The notes: generated from the letters alone by a model not told the origin. A DNA stretch of 64,000 bases from Lachnospiraceae bacterium (GCA_029067085.1 JAIEFE010000015.1:367633-431632); one strand, 5' to 3'; shown: positions 9,412 through 19,295, numbered from the stretch's first letter. Made by a program: numbers and translations.

Positions 9412-9462
9412 CTGTAATTACTGTCTGCCGTTTCTTATTTGCGGCATGCCGTACTTACCATT

Positions 9463-9493
9463 CTCCCCTCCTTGCTATTCAAGACAAAGGAGG
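9463..9493 (+). promoter_or_regulatory. Riboswitch expression platform hiding the ribosome site
   Basis: CCTCCTT (9467-9473) can pair with AAGGAGG (9487-9493), the ribosome site of the transporter gene. CTCCCCT (9463-9469) is an exact complement of AGGGGAG (9316-9322) in the aptamer, giving a mutually exclusive fold. No U-tract follows, so control looks translational. Confidence 0.7.
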
Positions 9494-9500
9494 ATTTTTT

Positions 9501-10208
9501 ATGTTCTACAATGTTGTTGTCAATGACTGGAACGAAACTACTTACGTTCCCACCACTCTGGGCAATGTGCTGTTGGTCGTCATTCTGGCGATTCTGCTTG
9601 TCTGTGCCGTCGTCTTCGCGAGAAGATATGCTGCAAAAGAAAATCCGCAGCCCGAAGGAGACACAAAAAGAGGCGGAAAACTGACAGCCAAACAGCTCGT
9701 CTTCTGCGCCATGTCGATCGCGCTCGGCACCCTGCTCTCGGAAATCAAGATCATCGACTTTCCCTGGGGCGGTTCCGCCACGCTGCTCTCCATGTTCGTC
9801 ATCTGCCTTCCGGGCTATTTCTTCGGATTGGGCGCGGGACTGATGGCCGCTATCGCCTATGGCGTCCTGCAGCTTCTGATCAACCCTTACGTACTCTTTC
9901 CCATGCAGCTGGTACTGGACTATCCGCTGGCCTTCGGCGCGCTCGGTCTGTCAGGCCTGTTCGCCGGTGCAAAGAGAGGACTGATCAAGGGTTATCTGGC
10001 CGGCATTCTGGGAAGATATGTATTCGTAACACTCTCGGGATGGATCTTTTTCGCTGAATACGCCTGGGAAGGCTGGCCTGCTCTGCCGTACTCTCTGGTG
10101 TACAACGGTATCTATATCTTTGCGGAAGGTGCGATCACGATAGCGGTCCTTCTGGTTCCTGCCGTGAACCGCGGAATCGCCGCCGTCAAAAAGATGGCTT
10201 TATCGTAA
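9501..10208 (+). CDS. thiT: Energy-coupling-factor thiamine transporter S-component, ThiT-like
   Basis: 235 residues, mostly membrane helices. The segments WGGSATLLSMFVICLPGYFFG and PMQLVLDYPLAFGALGLSGL match the ThiT family, and the TPP riboswitch directly upstream independently supports thiamine as substrate. Compared with usual ThiT proteins of about 180 residues, it has an extra N-terminal region (residues 1-60) with one more membrane helix and a charged linker. No EcfA, EcfA' or EcfT gene is nearby, so it should plug into a shared energising module encoded elsewhere. The ribosome site AAAGGAGG is sequestered by the riboswitch platform. Confidence 0.88.
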   Translation: MFYNVVVNDWNETTYVPTTLGNVLLVVILAILLVCAVVFARRYAAKENPQPEGDTKRGGKLTAKQLVFCAMSIALGTLLSEIKIIDFPWGGSATLLSMFVICLPGYFFGLGAGLMAAIAYGVLQLLINPYVLFPMQLVLDYPLAFGALGLSGLFAGAKRGLIKGYLAGILGRYVFVTLSGWIFFAEYAWEGWPALPYSLVYNGIYIFAEGAITIAVLLVPAVNRGIAAVKKMALS

Positions 10209-10229
10209 GACAGATACCCCTGATACAAC

Positions 10230-10258
10230 AACCCCCACCTGTCTGACAGATGGGGGTT
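10230..10258 (+). terminator. Rho-independent terminator after thiT
   Basis: A long stem (AACCCCCACCTGT with ACAGATGGGGGTT, one mismatch) with a three-base loop, followed by TTTCCTTTCC. Confidence 0.8.
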
Positions 10259-10281
10259 TCCTTTCCGTATGATCCTTCATG

Positions 10282-10719
10282 TTACGCTGTCATAAACATT
10301 TCGTATGCGCTGATCGCCAGCTGCATACGGAAATTACCGATACCGCTTTCCGCACCGTTTCCGTCGAATGCCGCGGTCTGTAGATTCATCTGTGCATTCT
10401 CCGAAGCGGTTTCTCTCTCCGGCTGTACAGCGTCTGCCGCGTTCTCCCGACCAAACTTTATCGCTGCATTCTGCGCCGGTTTCATCATTCTGGCTGCATT
10501 GCTCCTGCCGCGCTGCATCTGCATCTCAAGCATTCCCTTGAAATCCAGCGTTTCTCCCGGCCTCAGCGGATTTTCATTCTCGGCTTTTGTAAGATCGCTG
10601 TAATCGGTCTTTTTATCCAGCACATTGTCCGAGATTCTGGACACTCTGTTCATGCTGGCCGGACTGATGGCATTTACATTGTACACATAAGGCTGAAAAC
10701 TGATCGCCCCGATCGTCAT
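10282..10719 (-). CDS. Hypothetical protein
   Basis: About 145 residues from the ATG at 10717-10719, which has AAAGGAAG seven bases upstream; the frame is open further upstream only through a TTG. No membrane segment or known motif is recognised. The N-terminus (MTIGAISFQPYVYNVN) is hydrophobic but not a signal peptide, and the middle is rich in Gln, Met, Asn and Arg (LEMQMQRGRSNAARMMKP). It ends in FRMQLAISAYEMFMTA, probably an amphipathic helix. The short, low-complexity and probably flexible sequence suggests a small structural or flagellum/secretion-like accessory protein, but no function can be assigned. It appears to be monocistronic. Confidence 0.7.
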   Translation of the reverse strand: MTIGAISFQPYVYNVNAISPASMNRVSRISDNVLDKKTDYSDLTKAENENPLRPGETLDFKGMLEMQMQRGRSNAARMMKPAQNAAIKFGRENAADAVQPERETASENAQMNLQTAAFDGNGAESGIGNFRMQLAISAYEMFMTA

Positions 10720-10834
10720 AACGCACTTCCTTTCCAACAATCAACTACCGAAACAGCGGGCATCGCCCGACTGCTTTTATCATAATGCTTTCCCGAAAAA
10801 TATGCAAGCCTCTTCTAAAAATATGGACTATATA

Positions 10835-11311
10835 TCATACTTTATCTTCTTTCGTCCGTCCTCTTAAAAACAGCATCAGATGATAAACGCCAAAACCGAG
10901 GACCGCGCCGAGACAATTTAATAAGATATCATCTACATCAAAGGCGCCAAATGCACTGAAAAGCTGAAATACCTCAATTCCCAGCACAAACACAAAGGCA
11001 TTTAAGAGCATGACGAAAAAGCGTTCCCCTTCCCTTGCAACCAACGGAAAGAGAAAACCGAAGGGCACAAACACAAACACATTGCCTGCCAGATTTTCCA
11101 CACTGTTCAGTTTATAAGCATAGTCTATATACATTTTTATTGTTTTAAAAGGCGTGAAATTAGCCGTGCCTAATCCCTCCAATATGACGCCTCTGCGCCA
11201 CGAAGCCGTGATCGCCAGAAGCTCCTCATAGGGATATTTGAAGATGATGACCTTTATGACAACTAAAATGTAGATAGCAAAAAAGAATTTCCACGCATTT
11301 CTTTTTTGCAC
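10835..11311 (-). CDS. VanZ-like membrane protein
   Basis: 158 residues with four or five membrane helices and VanZ-family features: NFTPFKTIKMYI after the first helix, GNVFVFVPFGFLFPL in the middle, and ELFQLFS/DVDDILLNCLGAVLGFGVYH-like elements toward the end (split here by reading). The start codon is GTG at 11311 with a purine-rich GGGGGAAA upstream. VanZ relatives are linked to low-level teicoplanin resistance in one case, but most have no known role. It lies 22 bases downstream of the AI-2E gene and is probably the last gene of that transcript. Confidence 0.8.
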   Translation of the reverse strand: MQKRNAWKFFFAIYILVVIKVIIFKYPYEELLAITASWRRGVILEGLGTANFTPFKTIKMYIDYAYKLNSVENLAGNVFVFVPFGFLFPLVAREGERFFVMLLNAFVFVLGIEVFQLFSAFGAFDVDDILLNCLGAVLGFGVYHLMLFLRGRTKEDKV

Positions 11312-11333
11312 GCGCGTTTCCCCCGCTGTCTAC

Positions 11334-12632
11334 TTATGATTTTGACTTTTTCTTATCTTTGATCTTCTTGATGATCGGCGGTTCCTCAATCTTTATCTGC
11401 GAAGCCTCATGGAGCTGCTCTTTTTCCGCATTGTTGCGCTCCGTCTCCTGTCTGTAGATATCCTTTGTCTCCCTCTCGTACTCCTCCACTACCGCCATAT
11501 CATCAGGACGGATCTTGCGGAATTGATTAAAGCCCGCCACCAGGATTCGAAGACTCTGCATAGTGGTATCGAAAGCGCCTTCCTCATAAAGGTTGACTAC
11601 GATAATGCCGATGGGCACTGCCAGAATCATTCCCAGCACACCCGCTACGCGGTAACCGATGTAGAGGAGAAACAGGGTCGGTATTGCGTCCATGCCAATG
11701 GAATCTCCTACGATCTTCGGCTGGATCACCTGACGAACGAGCTGCCCGATCAGCCAGATGGCGATCAACCCGAACATCATCCTGTAATTTTCCGACAACA
11801 ATTCTATGACCGCCCACGGAACCATTACCGTACCCGTACCAAATACCGGCAGAAAATCAAGGATCGCGATACCGAAAGCCACCAGAAAGGCGTAATCGAC
11901 CTCAAGAATCATCAGGCCGACCACCAGAAGAATATAAATCCAGCACTCAATCTTAAACTGCGCCCGGAAATATCCTCCCACCGCGTTGCGGAAACTTCTG
12001 CGGATCAGGTCAAAATGATAGCGTACCGAAGACGGTATATACTTCTCCGTCGCTGCAGCCACATATCCCTTATCCGCCACAAAAAAGTATGCTGAGAGCA
12101 GACACATCACCACACCCAGGAAAATATCCGGGATCTGCTTTGCCACATTTCCCACCGCCTCAAAGGAAGGCAGTTCGATCTTTCCTGTCATGCTGCTTAT
12201 ATAATCTCCCATTTCTTCAATTATATGATCGATCGTGGCCTGCATATCCGTCGGCATCCTGTTATAGACACCCTGCAGATTTGCTCCAACCTTGTTAAAC
12301 TCCGCCAGAACGGAGTTCCAGAGATTCGGCAGTTCATTGAAAAAATTAACACTTTCCCTGACCAGCTTTGTGATCAGCAGATAAACCAAAAGCACCACTA
12401 CAGCCAGCACGGCTACGATCACCACTGCCGACACTGCCTTTCTCTTTACCTTGAGCTTTTCCTCAAAGAAGCGCACCACAGGCGACGCGATCAGCGAAAT
12501 CAGCCAGCCCAGAATAAATGGCATAAAAAACCAGATACATCTGGGGAGGACAAAAATACACAAAAGTACTACCGCAAGAGCGGTAAACAGATTCAATGTC
12601 ACCTTCAGATAAATTCTGGTATTATATTTCAT
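11334..12632 (-). CDS. AI-2E family transporter (PerM/YdbO-like membrane protein)
   Basis: 432 residues with paired N-terminal helices, a soluble segment around residues 95-150, and a C-terminal helix cluster including DFLPVFGTGTVMVPWA and the family motif near VQPKIVGDSIGMDAIPTLFLLYIGYRVAGV (quoted as separate parts). A long charged tail (residues 380-432, many Lys/Glu) is cytoplasmic. Members export autoinducer-2-like or other small molecules or act as Na+/H+ antiporters; which applies is not visible. It overlaps engB by 4 bases (ATGA), so it is translationally coupled to the GTPase. Confidence 0.85.
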   Translation of the reverse strand: MKYNTRIYLKVTLNLFTALAVVLLCIFVLPRCIWFFMPFILGWLISLIASPVVRFFEEKLKVKRKAVSAVVIVAVLAVVVLLVYLLITKLVRESVNFFNELPNLWNSVLAEFNKVGANLQGVYNRMPTDMQATIDHIIEEMGDYISSMTGKIELPSFEAVGNVAKQIPDIFLGVVMCLLSAYFFVADKGYVAAATEKYIPSSVRYHFDLIRRSFRNAVGGYFRAQFKIECWIYILLVVGLMILEVDYAFLVAFGIAILDFLPVFGTGTVMVPWAVIELLSENYRMMFGLIAIWLIGQLVRQVIQPKIVGDSIGMDAIPTLFLLYIGYRVAGVLGMILAVPIGIIVVNLYEEGAFDTTMQSLRILVAGFNQFRKIRPDDMAVVEEYERETKDIYRQETERNNAEKEQLHEASQIKIEEPPIIKKIKDKKKSKS

Positions 12633-13237
12633 AAGGCCTCCCCATGACTCTCCATGGCAAGCAGTTCATCAAGCAGCTCGTAGATCTCCTCCCTCCCCTG
12701 TTTGTTCAGGGCAGAATAGGGTATGACAATCGTGTCATCTACAACGTCAAGTGTGTCACATATCAGCTTTTTCTGTTTTTCAATCTGGCTTCGTTTGATC
12801 TTGTCAAGCTTCGTTGCAATGATGATCGGATGATACCCCCTGTCAAGGATCCAGTCATACATGATCCTGTCATTTTCAGAGGGCGCATGTCTGATATCGA
12901 TCAAAAGAAAGATCGCCCTTATCTGTTTTGATTGATGCAGATAATCTTCGATCATCTTTCCCCACGTCGCCTTCACCTTCTCGTTGGCGGTGGCGTAACC
13001 GTAACCGGGCAGATCCACGAAATACATCTCACCGTTTATGTTGTAGTAATTGATCGTCTGCGTCTTTCCGGGGGAAGAGCTGGTGCGCGCCAGCGACTTG
13101 CGATTCATCAGCCCGTTGATCAGGGAGGATTTTCCCACATTGCTCTTTCCCGCAAAAGCGATCTCCGGCAGACTGTTTTCCGGCAGCTTGCTGGTCACAC
13201 CGCAGACTGTCTCCAGATTTACGTTTTTGATAACCAT
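12629..13237 (-). CDS. engB: Ribosome biogenesis GTP-binding protein EngB/YsxC
   Basis: 202 residues with all GTPase motifs: G1 GKSNVGKSSLI, G3 DLPGYGYA, G4 TKLDK and G5 SALN. The N-terminal VCGVTSKLPENSLPEIAFAG matches the EngB family. It is an essential assembly factor of the 50S subunit. Placement directly downstream of lon is the usual order in Clostridia and bacilli. The gap to lon is 60 bases and no terminator is seen in it. Confidence 0.95.
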   Translation of the reverse strand: MVIKNVNLETVCGVTSKLPENSLPEIAFAGKSNVGKSSLINGLMNRKSLARTSSSPGKTQTINYYNINGEMYFVDLPGYGYATANEKVKATWGKMIEDYLHQSKQIRAIFLLIDIRHAPSENDRIMYDWILDRGYHPIIIATKLDKIKRSQIEKQKKLICDTLDVVDDTIVIPYSALNKQGREEIYELLDELLAMESHGEAL

Positions 13238-13297
13238 ACTTTACCCTTCTCTTTATCTGTAACGATTCCAAAGTGCATTTTTCTTCAACGAGACACT

Positions 13298-15691
13298 TCA
13301 TTCTTCTTTGCCTCGAAAAAGTAAGGCGCGATCCGCGACTTCCTCCATTGTCTCCACGAAGACGATCTCCATCCCTTCCTTGATCTCCTCCGCGATCTCC
13401 TCGATATCCTTCTCGTTCTCCTTTGGTACAAGAACGGTTTTTACCTCCGCCATCTTTGCCGCCAGAAGCTTCTCCTTCAGTCCGCCGATGGGAAGTACCC
13501 GCCCCCGCAAAGTCACCTCTCCGGTCATCGCAAGATCCGCCCGCACCGGCGTCTGCGTCACAGCAGAGAGAAGCGCCGTTGCCATGGTAATACCGGCGGA
13601 GGGACCGTCCTTGGGCACCGCGCCTTCCGGAATGTGGATGTGAAAATCCCGTTTTTTATAAAAGGTTTCCGCCACCTTGTACTTTCCGCTGACAGAGCGT
13701 ACATAACTCAAGGCTGTCCGCGCCGATTCCTTCATCACATCTCCCATTTGACCAGTCAGGTCAATCTTTCCTGCTCCGGGCATGAGATTGACTTCTATCT
13801 GCAGAGTGTCACCGCCTACACTGGTCCAGGCAAGCCCTCTGACTATGCCGATCTCCGGTTTCTCATTCACCTTATCCTGTCTGTACTTGGGCTTTCCCAG
13901 ATAGTGTTCCAAATTCTCAGACGTTATATTGACCAATTCAGTCTTTTTTTGTTTCCGGCGTTTTACGATTTCTCTGGCCTCTTTGCGGCAGACCGCACCG
14001 ATCTGACGCTCCAACCCGCGAACTCCGGCTTCTCTGGTATAGAAACGCACGATATCACGAATCGCCCCGTCGTCGAAAGCAAGTTCTCCTTTTCTGATGC
14101 CGTTCTTTCGAAAAGCCTTATTCACCAGATGTTCTCTCGCAATATGAAACTTCTCGTTAGCGGTATAACTGTTGACCTCTATGAGTTCCATGCGGTCCAG
14201 GAGAGGACGCGGAATCCCTTCCCGGCTGTTTGCCGTGGCAATGAACAATACCTGTGACAGGTCAAGCGGTATCTCGACATAATGATCCCTGAATGCATGA
14301 TTCTGCTCTCCGTCCAGCACTTCCAACAGGGCGGAAGAGGGATCTCCCTTGTAATCGTTTCCCAGCTTGTCAATCTCGTCTAAGAGCATCAGAGGATTTT
14401 TGACGCCCGCCTGTTTTAAGGCCGTCGCCACCCGCCCGGGCATCGCGCCCACATAGGTCTTTCGATGGCCTCTGATCTCGGCCTCGTCCCGTACACCGCC
14501 GAGACAGATCCTCACATACTTCCTGTTAAGAGCCTCTGCCACACTCTTGGCAATAGAAGTCTTTCCCGTGCCGGGCGGTCCGACCAGACAGATGATCTGA
14601 CTTCCCGCTTTTCCCGTCAGCATCCGCACCGCCAAAAATTCAAGCATCCGCTCCTTCACCTTTTCCAGACCGTAATGCTGGTCATTTAATATCTTTTCCG
14701 CTTTCTCCAGGTCTCTGCTGTCTCTGGATGCCTTATCCCATGGAAGCTCCAAAAGGGTTTCTATGTAAGCCCTTTCCACCGCGCTCTCGGAACTGCTGCC
14801 GGACACATGGGTATAGCGTGTGATCTCCTTGCGGATTTTCTCCTTGACTTCCTCCTTCGCTTTCAGCTTCTCCACCTCGGAAAGAAAATGTTCCGCGTCG
14901 GTGTCGGTATTGTTCTCTCCCAGCTCCTCCTTAATGTATTGCAGCTGCTCCCGCAGGATATAATCCCGCTGGTTCTTGTCGATCCGCTGTCTGATATCCT
15001 TCGCCAGATCATTCTTGATGCGGATGATCTCCACCTCCCGCGCGAGGACACCTGTCAGAATCGAAAAACGCTCCCGCACCGAAATTGCTCCCAATATCCT
15101 CTGCTTGTCATCCGTTTGGAGAGGCATGTTGATGGTGACGCAGTCCAAAAGCTTTCCGAGGGACATTCCCTCCTCAATTTGATCCTGTACCGCCTTGCCC
15201 ACTTTGGGAAAGCATGCGCCGTAGGCTTCCAGAGACTCTTTGACCGTTCTGGTCATAGCCTCCTCTGTGGCAGCATCAATATCCGAATCGTCATCTCTTT
15301 CATATGACACTTGTGTCACTATGCCGGCATCTGTCTGAGAAATCCCATAAATACGGACTCTGGAAAGTCCCTCGACCAGCACACGTAAAATCTGTCCGGG
15401 AAGCTTGCTGACCTGTCTGATCAACACAAGCGTTCCCACATGGTAGATACTCTCAAAGTCCGGCACATTCTCTCCGTCATCCTTCCGGGTCACTGACACC
15501 AAACGCTGATCCCTCAGCATTGCCTGCTCCACGGAAGCGATCGAAGGATCTTTGCTCAAGTCAAAGTGGATCACCATCCCCGGCAGGATCGTAAGTCCCC
15601 GCAGGGTCACCGCAGGAAGTGCGTCCTGCTGCAAAAAGGAAAGTGCAGCCGCATTACCTGTTCCATTTTTCAATTGATTCAAATTATCCAT
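13298..15691 (-). CDS. lon: ATP-dependent protease Lon
   Basis: 797 residues, close to the usual length. The N-terminal substrate-binding domain (residues about 25-220) is followed by a coiled region, the AAA+ module with Walker [10 protein letters not shown] near 371 and Walker B MLLDEIDK, and the serine protease domain. In the latter DGPSAGIT gives Ser698, and the second Lys of [11 protein letters not shown], near 741, completes the dyad. It degrades misfolded and regulatory proteins in the cytoplasm. It belongs to the tig-clpP-clpX-lon-engB protein quality-control cluster, with about 140 bases of hairpin-rich spacer before it. Confidence 0.97.
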   Translation of the reverse strand: MDNLNQLKNGTGNAAALSFLQQDALPAVTLRGLTILPGMVIHFDLSKDPSIASVEQAMLRDQRLVSVTRKDDGENVPDFESIYHVGTLVLIRQVSKLPGQILRVLVEGLSRVRIYGISQTDAGIVTQVSYERDDDSDIDAATEEAMTRTVKESLEAYGACFPKVGKAVQDQIEEGMSLGKLLDCVTINMPLQTDDKQRILGAISVRERFSILTGVLAREVEIIRIKNDLAKDIRQRIDKNQRDYILREQLQYIKEELGENNTDTDAEHFLSEVEKLKAKEEVKEKIRKEITRYTHVSGSSSESAVERAYIETLLELPWDKASRDSRDLEKAEKILNDQHYGLEKVKERMLEFLAVRMLTGKAGSQIICLVGPPGTGKTSIAKSVAEALNRKYVRICLGGVRDEAEIRGHRKTYVGAMPGRVATALKQAGVKNPLMLLDEIDKLGNDYKGDPSSALLEVLDGEQNHAFRDHYVEIPLDLSQVLFIATANSREGIPRPLLDRMELIEVNSYTANEKFHIAREHLVNKAFRKNGIRKGELAFDDGAIRDIVRFYTREAGVRGLERQIGAVCRKEAREIVKRRKQKKTELVNITSENLEHYLGKPKYRQDKVNEKPEIGIVRGLAWTSVGGDTLQIEVNLMPGAGKIDLTGQMGDVMKESARTALSYVRSVSGKYKVAETFYKKRDFHIHIPEGAVPKDGPSAGITMATALLSAVTQTPVRADLAMTGEVTLRGRVLPIGGLKEKLLAAKMAEVKTVLVPKENEKDIEEIAEEIKEGMEIVFVETMEEVADRALLFRGKEE

Positions 15692-15788
15692 AAAATCATC
15701 TCCATGCCGGATTGTCGCTTTTTTCTAATATTATCACAAACGCCGCCAAAAAATGGCGACGCTTATCAATCTATTTACAGCTTATTGC

Positions 15789-15830
15789 CGAGGCTGCGAA
15801 GCAGTCCTCGTGATTAAGCGAAGCTTAATC
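15789..15830. repeat. Double hairpin directly after the clpX stop codon
   Basis: Two adjacent stem-loops: 15789-15810 (CGAGGCTGC, loop GAA, GCAGTCCTCG with a bulged T) and 15812-15830 (GATTAAGC, loop GAA, GCTTAATC, perfect). There is no U-tract. The same arrangement follows the etfA stop at 58418-58470. Confidence 0.75.
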
Positions 15831-15832
15831 GG

Positions 15833-17092
15833 TTACTTCGCCTGCAGCAATCTATCGCGGTATCTCACGACGGGTTTGTCCTCGCCATCCACCGCCTTTT
15901 TCGTCAGGATGCATTCCGCGATGCTGTCGTTCGAAGGAATTTCGTACATCACATCCATCATGACTTTCTCGAGAATAGAGCGAAGGCCTCTTGCACCGGT
16001 CTTTCTCTCGTGGGCAAGTCTTGCGATCTCCTCCACCGCCTCATCCTCCACGGAAAGCTTCACCTCGTCAAAAGAGAAAAGCTTCTTGTACTGCTTGATC
16101 AACGCATTTTTCGGCTCCCGCAGGATACGCACCAGCGCCTCCTGGTCAAGACCTTCCAACGCCACCGTTACAGGCACACGCCCGATAAACTCCGGAATCA
16201 GACCGAACTTCATCAGATCCTGCGGCGTTACTTCCTTTAGGATCGCGCCGATCTCCTTCCCGCTCTTCTCCGCCACCTGGGCGTTAAAGCCGATGGAATG
16301 TCGATCCAAACGCTCCTCCACGATCTTTTCCAGCCCGTCGAAGGCACCGCCGCAGATGAAGAGAATATTTGACGTGTCAATCTGCAAAAGCTCCTGATGA
16401 GGATGCTTTCGGCCGCCCTGAGGCGGTACGCTTGCCACCGTTCCCTCGATAATCTTTAGGAGAGCCTGCTGAACGCCCTCGCCCGACACATCCCGGGTAA
16501 TGGACACATTTTCTCCCTTTTTCGTGATCTTGTCGATCTCGTCGATATAGATGATACCGTACTGTGCCCTGTCAATATCATAATCCGCTGCCTGAATCAG
16601 CTTAAGGAGAATGTTCTCTACATCCTCGCCCACATAACCCGCTTCCGTGAGCGTCGTAGCGTCCGCGATCGCAAAAGGTACGTTGATGATCTTTGCCAGC
16701 GTCTGCGCCAGATAAGTCTTTCCTGATCCCGTGGGGCCTATCATAATAATATTACTCTTCTGCAGCTCCACCTCATCCTCATCATCCTGCGGCGCCGTTA
16801 CCCGCTTGTAGTGATTGTAGACGGAGACCGCCATCACTTTTTTAGCCTCCTCCTGTCCAATCACGTACTCATCAAGGAAGCTCTTGATCTCCACCGGTTT
16901 CAGGAGATTGATCTGCATCTCCTCCGCTTCAGGCTCTTCCTCGTATTCCTCCTCAATGATGTCCGCACAGATATCCACGCATTCATCACAAATATAGACG
17001 CCATTTGGACCTGCGATCATCTTTTTCACCTGATCCTGCGTCTTATTGCAAAAAGAACACCTTACTTTTTCCTCAGAAATCTTTCCCGCCAT
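15833..17092 (-). CDS. clpX: ATP-dependent Clp protease ATP-binding subunit ClpX
   Basis: 419 residues. An N-terminal C4 zinc finger (CSFCNKTQ ... ICDECVDIC) recognises substrates and adaptors. The AAA+ module has Walker A GPTGSGKT and Walker [10 protein letters not shown], and the ClpP-docking IGF-type loop is represented near [10 protein letters not shown]. It unfolds tagged proteins and threads them into ClpP. It is preceded by clpP with a 49-base gap and followed by a double hairpin before lon. Confidence 0.97.
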   Translation of the reverse strand: MAGKISEEKVRCSFCNKTQDQVKKMIAGPNGVYICDECVDICADIIEEEYEEEPEAEEMQINLLKPVEIKSFLDEYVIGQEEAKKVMAVSVYNHYKRVTAPQDDEDEVELQKSNIIMIGPTGSGKTYLAQTLAKIINVPFAIADATTLTEAGYVGEDVENILLKLIQAADYDIDRAQYGIIYIDEIDKITKKGENVSITRDVSGEGVQQALLKIIEGTVASVPPQGGRKHPHQELLQIDTSNILFICGGAFDGLEKIVEERLDRHSIGFNAQVAEKSGKEIGAILKEVTPQDLMKFGLIPEFIGRVPVTVALEGLDQEALVRILREPKNALIKQYKKLFSFDEVKLSVEDEAVEEIARLAHERKTGARGLRSILEKVMMDVMYEIPSNDSIAECILTKKAVDGEDKPVVRYRDRLLQAK

Positions 17093-17141
17093 TTTAGTCC
17101 TCGTTTAATTTTCAATCTTCCCACATCAGAACAAACTATGA

Positions 17142-17738
17142 TTATTCTTCCGTGCTGGCATGACTGGTTATGATGCGGTCGATCAAACCGTAGGCGAGCG
17201 CTTCCTCCGCGCTCTTCCAGTTATCTCTTTCCGTATCTGCCATGATCACCTCAAAATCCTGACCTGTATTTTCAGCCATGATCCTTGCCATCTTCTCCTT
17301 GGTGGCAAGAATGTGTTTCGCTGTGATCTCAATCTCGGTGGCCTGACCCTGTGCGCCGCCCGCCGGCTGATGGATCATGATCTCTGCGTTTGGCAGAGCC
17401 ATTCTCTTACCCTTCGTTCCACCCGCCAAAAGGAAGGCTCCCATGCTGGCCGCCATACCGATACAAACTGTAGACACGTCACACTTGATAAACTGCATCG
17501 TGTCATAAATTGCCATACCGGCCGTTATCACACCGCCGGGGCTGTTAATATAGAGATTAATGTCCTTCTCGGGATCCTCCGATTCCAGAAACAGAAGCTG
17601 CGCCACGATCACGCTTGCGCTGGCATCATTTACCTCCTCGCCAAGAAAGATGATCCTCTCCTTGAGCAGTCTGGAATAAATATCGTAAGAGCGTTCCCCT
17701 TTGGACGTCTGTTCGATGACATAAGGTATTAACGGCAT
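17142..17738 (-). CDS. clpP: ATP-dependent Clp protease proteolytic subunit ClpP
   Basis: 198 residues with the catalytic triad at the standard positions: Ser98 in GMAASMGA, His123 in MIHQPAGG and Asp172 in TERDNW. The N-terminal hydrophobic pocket residues ([10 protein letters not shown]) are typical for the processed form. It forms the tetradecameric protease chamber that works with ClpX. It lies 24 bases downstream of tig and 49 bases upstream of clpX, so the three are co-transcribed. Confidence 0.97.
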   Translation of the reverse strand: MPLIPYVIEQTSKGERSYDIYSRLLKERIIFLGEEVNDASASVIVAQLLFLESEDPEKDINLYINSPGGVITAGMAIYDTMQFIKCDVSTVCIGMAASMGAFLLAGGTKGKRMALPNAEIMIHQPAGGAQGQATEIEITAKHILATKEKMARIMAENTGQDFEVIMADTERDNWKSAEEALAYGLIDRIITSHASTEE

Positions 17739-17762
17739 ACCGCACCTCCCAATCTTCTTATT

Positions 17763-19058
17763 TTATTTTGCCTTGCTTTCCTTCGCATTGTCCGCAATAA
17801 ACGCAGCTGCCTTTTTAACCAGCAGATCCTGTGTGATGCTCTTCTTTTCCCGCTCACCCATGAGCTCTTTTACCTTCTCGATCTCCATCTGGTAAACATC
17901 GGCCATGGTCTTTAACTCTTCCTCGTACTCCTCGTCGGAAACTTCCAGATTTTCCGCCTTTGCTACCGCCTCGAGCACAAGTCTTGCCCGAATGCGCTCC
18001 TCAGCCTGCGGCTTCACCTGTTCCACCATCTGCTGATAGTTTGTGCCGGTAAACTGGAAGTACTGCTCCATGGAAAGTCCCTGCATGGTGATGCGCTGTG
18101 CGAATTCATCCACCATCTGCTTCTGCTGCGTCTCAAGCATTGCCTCGGGGATCTCCATCTCGGAAGCCTCCACCGCAGCTTTTACCGCAGCGTCCTCTTT
18201 CTCGTTCTTCGCATCTTTCAGCTTTTTCTCTTCCAGGTTTTTCTTCACATCCTCGCGATACTCGGCAAGCGTCTCAAACTCGGATACATCGCTCGCAAAC
18301 TCATCATTGAGTTCGGGAAGCTCCTTCTCCCTGATCTCCTTCACCGTGCACTTGAAGACTGCTTCTTTACCCTGTAAATGTTCTGCCTGATAATCTTCGG
18401 GGAAGGTCACCTTTACCTCAGTCTCTTCGCCGATCTTCGCGCCGATGAGCTGTTCCTCAAAGCCCGGAATGAAGGCACCGGAGCCGATGGTCAAAGGATA
18501 ATTTTCTCCCTTGCCGCCCTCAAAGGCCTCACCGTCCACAAAACCCTCAAAATCCAGGGTTGTCATATCACCATCTTTTACCGGACGATCCTCCACCGTA
18601 ACATTTCTTGCGCTGTTTTCGCGCTCTCTGTTGATCTCGGCATCAATCTCCTCATCCGTCACCGCTGTCTCGATCTTGTCAACCTTCACACCCTTATACT
18701 TACCAAGCTTCACTTCGGGCTTTAAGGCCACTTCCGCCGTAAAGACAAAAGGCTTGCCGGCCTCGATCTGCGTCACCTCGATCTTGGGGGAAGATACGAT
18801 ATCCTCCTCACACTCGTCCACCGCTTTATCGTAAGCGTCAGGAATCACGATATTTGCCGCTTCCTCAAAAAACACTTCCTTACCGTACATCTTCTCCACC
18901 ATCTGGCGGGGTACTTTGCCCTTTCTGAAGCCTGGAATGGAAATCTTGTTCTTCTCCTTCTGATATGCCTTCTCGACCGCCTTCTCAAAGGTATCCACAT
19001 CTACCTCGATGGTCAGCTTCGCCATGTTCTTCTCTAATTTTTCCACCTGTAAACTCAT
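17763..19058 (-). CDS. tig: Trigger factor (ribosome-associated chaperone)
   Basis: 431 residues. The N-terminal ribosome-binding domain has the signature PGFRKGKVPRQMVEK. The FKBP-type PPIase domain follows (DGDMTTLDFEGFVDGEAF ... LIGAKIGEE), then the helical C-terminal chaperone arms. It binds nascent chains at the exit tunnel. It heads the tig-clpP-clpX-lon cluster and has its own promoters upstream. The ribosome site is AAGGAGG eleven bases before the ATG. Confidence 0.96.
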   Translation of the reverse strand: MSLQVEKLEKNMAKLTIEVDVDTFEKAVEKAYQKEKNKISIPGFRKGKVPRQMVEKMYGKEVFFEEAANIVIPDAYDKAVDECEEDIVSSPKIEVTQIEAGKPFVFTAEVALKPEVKLGKYKGVKVDKIETAVTDEEIDAEINRERENSARNVTVEDRPVKDGDMTTLDFEGFVDGEAFEGGKGENYPLTIGSGAFIPGFEEQLIGAKIGEETEVKVTFPEDYQAEHLQGKEAVFKCTVKEIREKELPELNDEFASDVSEFETLAEYREDVKKNLEEKKLKDAKNEKEDAAVKAAVEASEMEIPEAMLETQQKQMVDEFAQRITMQGLSMEQYFQFTGTNYQQMVEQVKPQAEERIRARLVLEAVAKAENLEVSDEEYEEELKTMADVYQMEIEKVKELMGEREKKSITQDLLVKKAAAFIADNAKESKAK

Positions 19059-19102
19059 GCGATAAGTTCCTCCTTCAATTCCTCTGCTGCTCTTTTTCTT
19101 CT

Positions 19103-19130
19103 ATTATATATAAGATTTTCAGCCTTTCAA
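19103..19130 (-). promoter_or_regulatory. Putative sigma-A promoter of tig
   Basis: Read on the minus strand: TTGAAA (19125-19130), 16 bases, TATAAT (19103-19108). A second TATAAT lies at 19147-19152 with a poor -35, so there may be two starts. Confidence 0.55.
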
Positions 19131-19186
19131 CTAAAGTCACTCAGACATTATAGCACAAGACCTTGGAAAATACTAGGGAAAATTTG

Positions 19187-19279
19187 CGCGAATGCGCAGC
19201 AGTTCAAGTCTGCTTATTCGCGGTAAGCATTAAGCGTAACACAAAGACGCCCCGCCTGTGTTTTCACAAGCGAGGCGTC
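19187..19279 (-). terminator. Terminator after the spore protein gene, plus a second hairpin
   Basis: On the minus strand GGACGCCTCGCTTGTG pairs imperfectly with CACAGGCGGGGCGTC (19246-19279), followed by TTTGTGTT. Further on, 19187-19222 forms another stem (CGCGAAT with ATTCGCG, AGCAG with CTGCT) before the tig promoter. Confidence 0.7.
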
Positions 19280-19295
19280 CTTTTCCTGCTGATTG

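Noticed and set aside
15789-15830. Intrinsic terminator of clpX
   Set aside because: Two good stems but no U-run on either strand, and lon follows on the same strand in the normal operon order.
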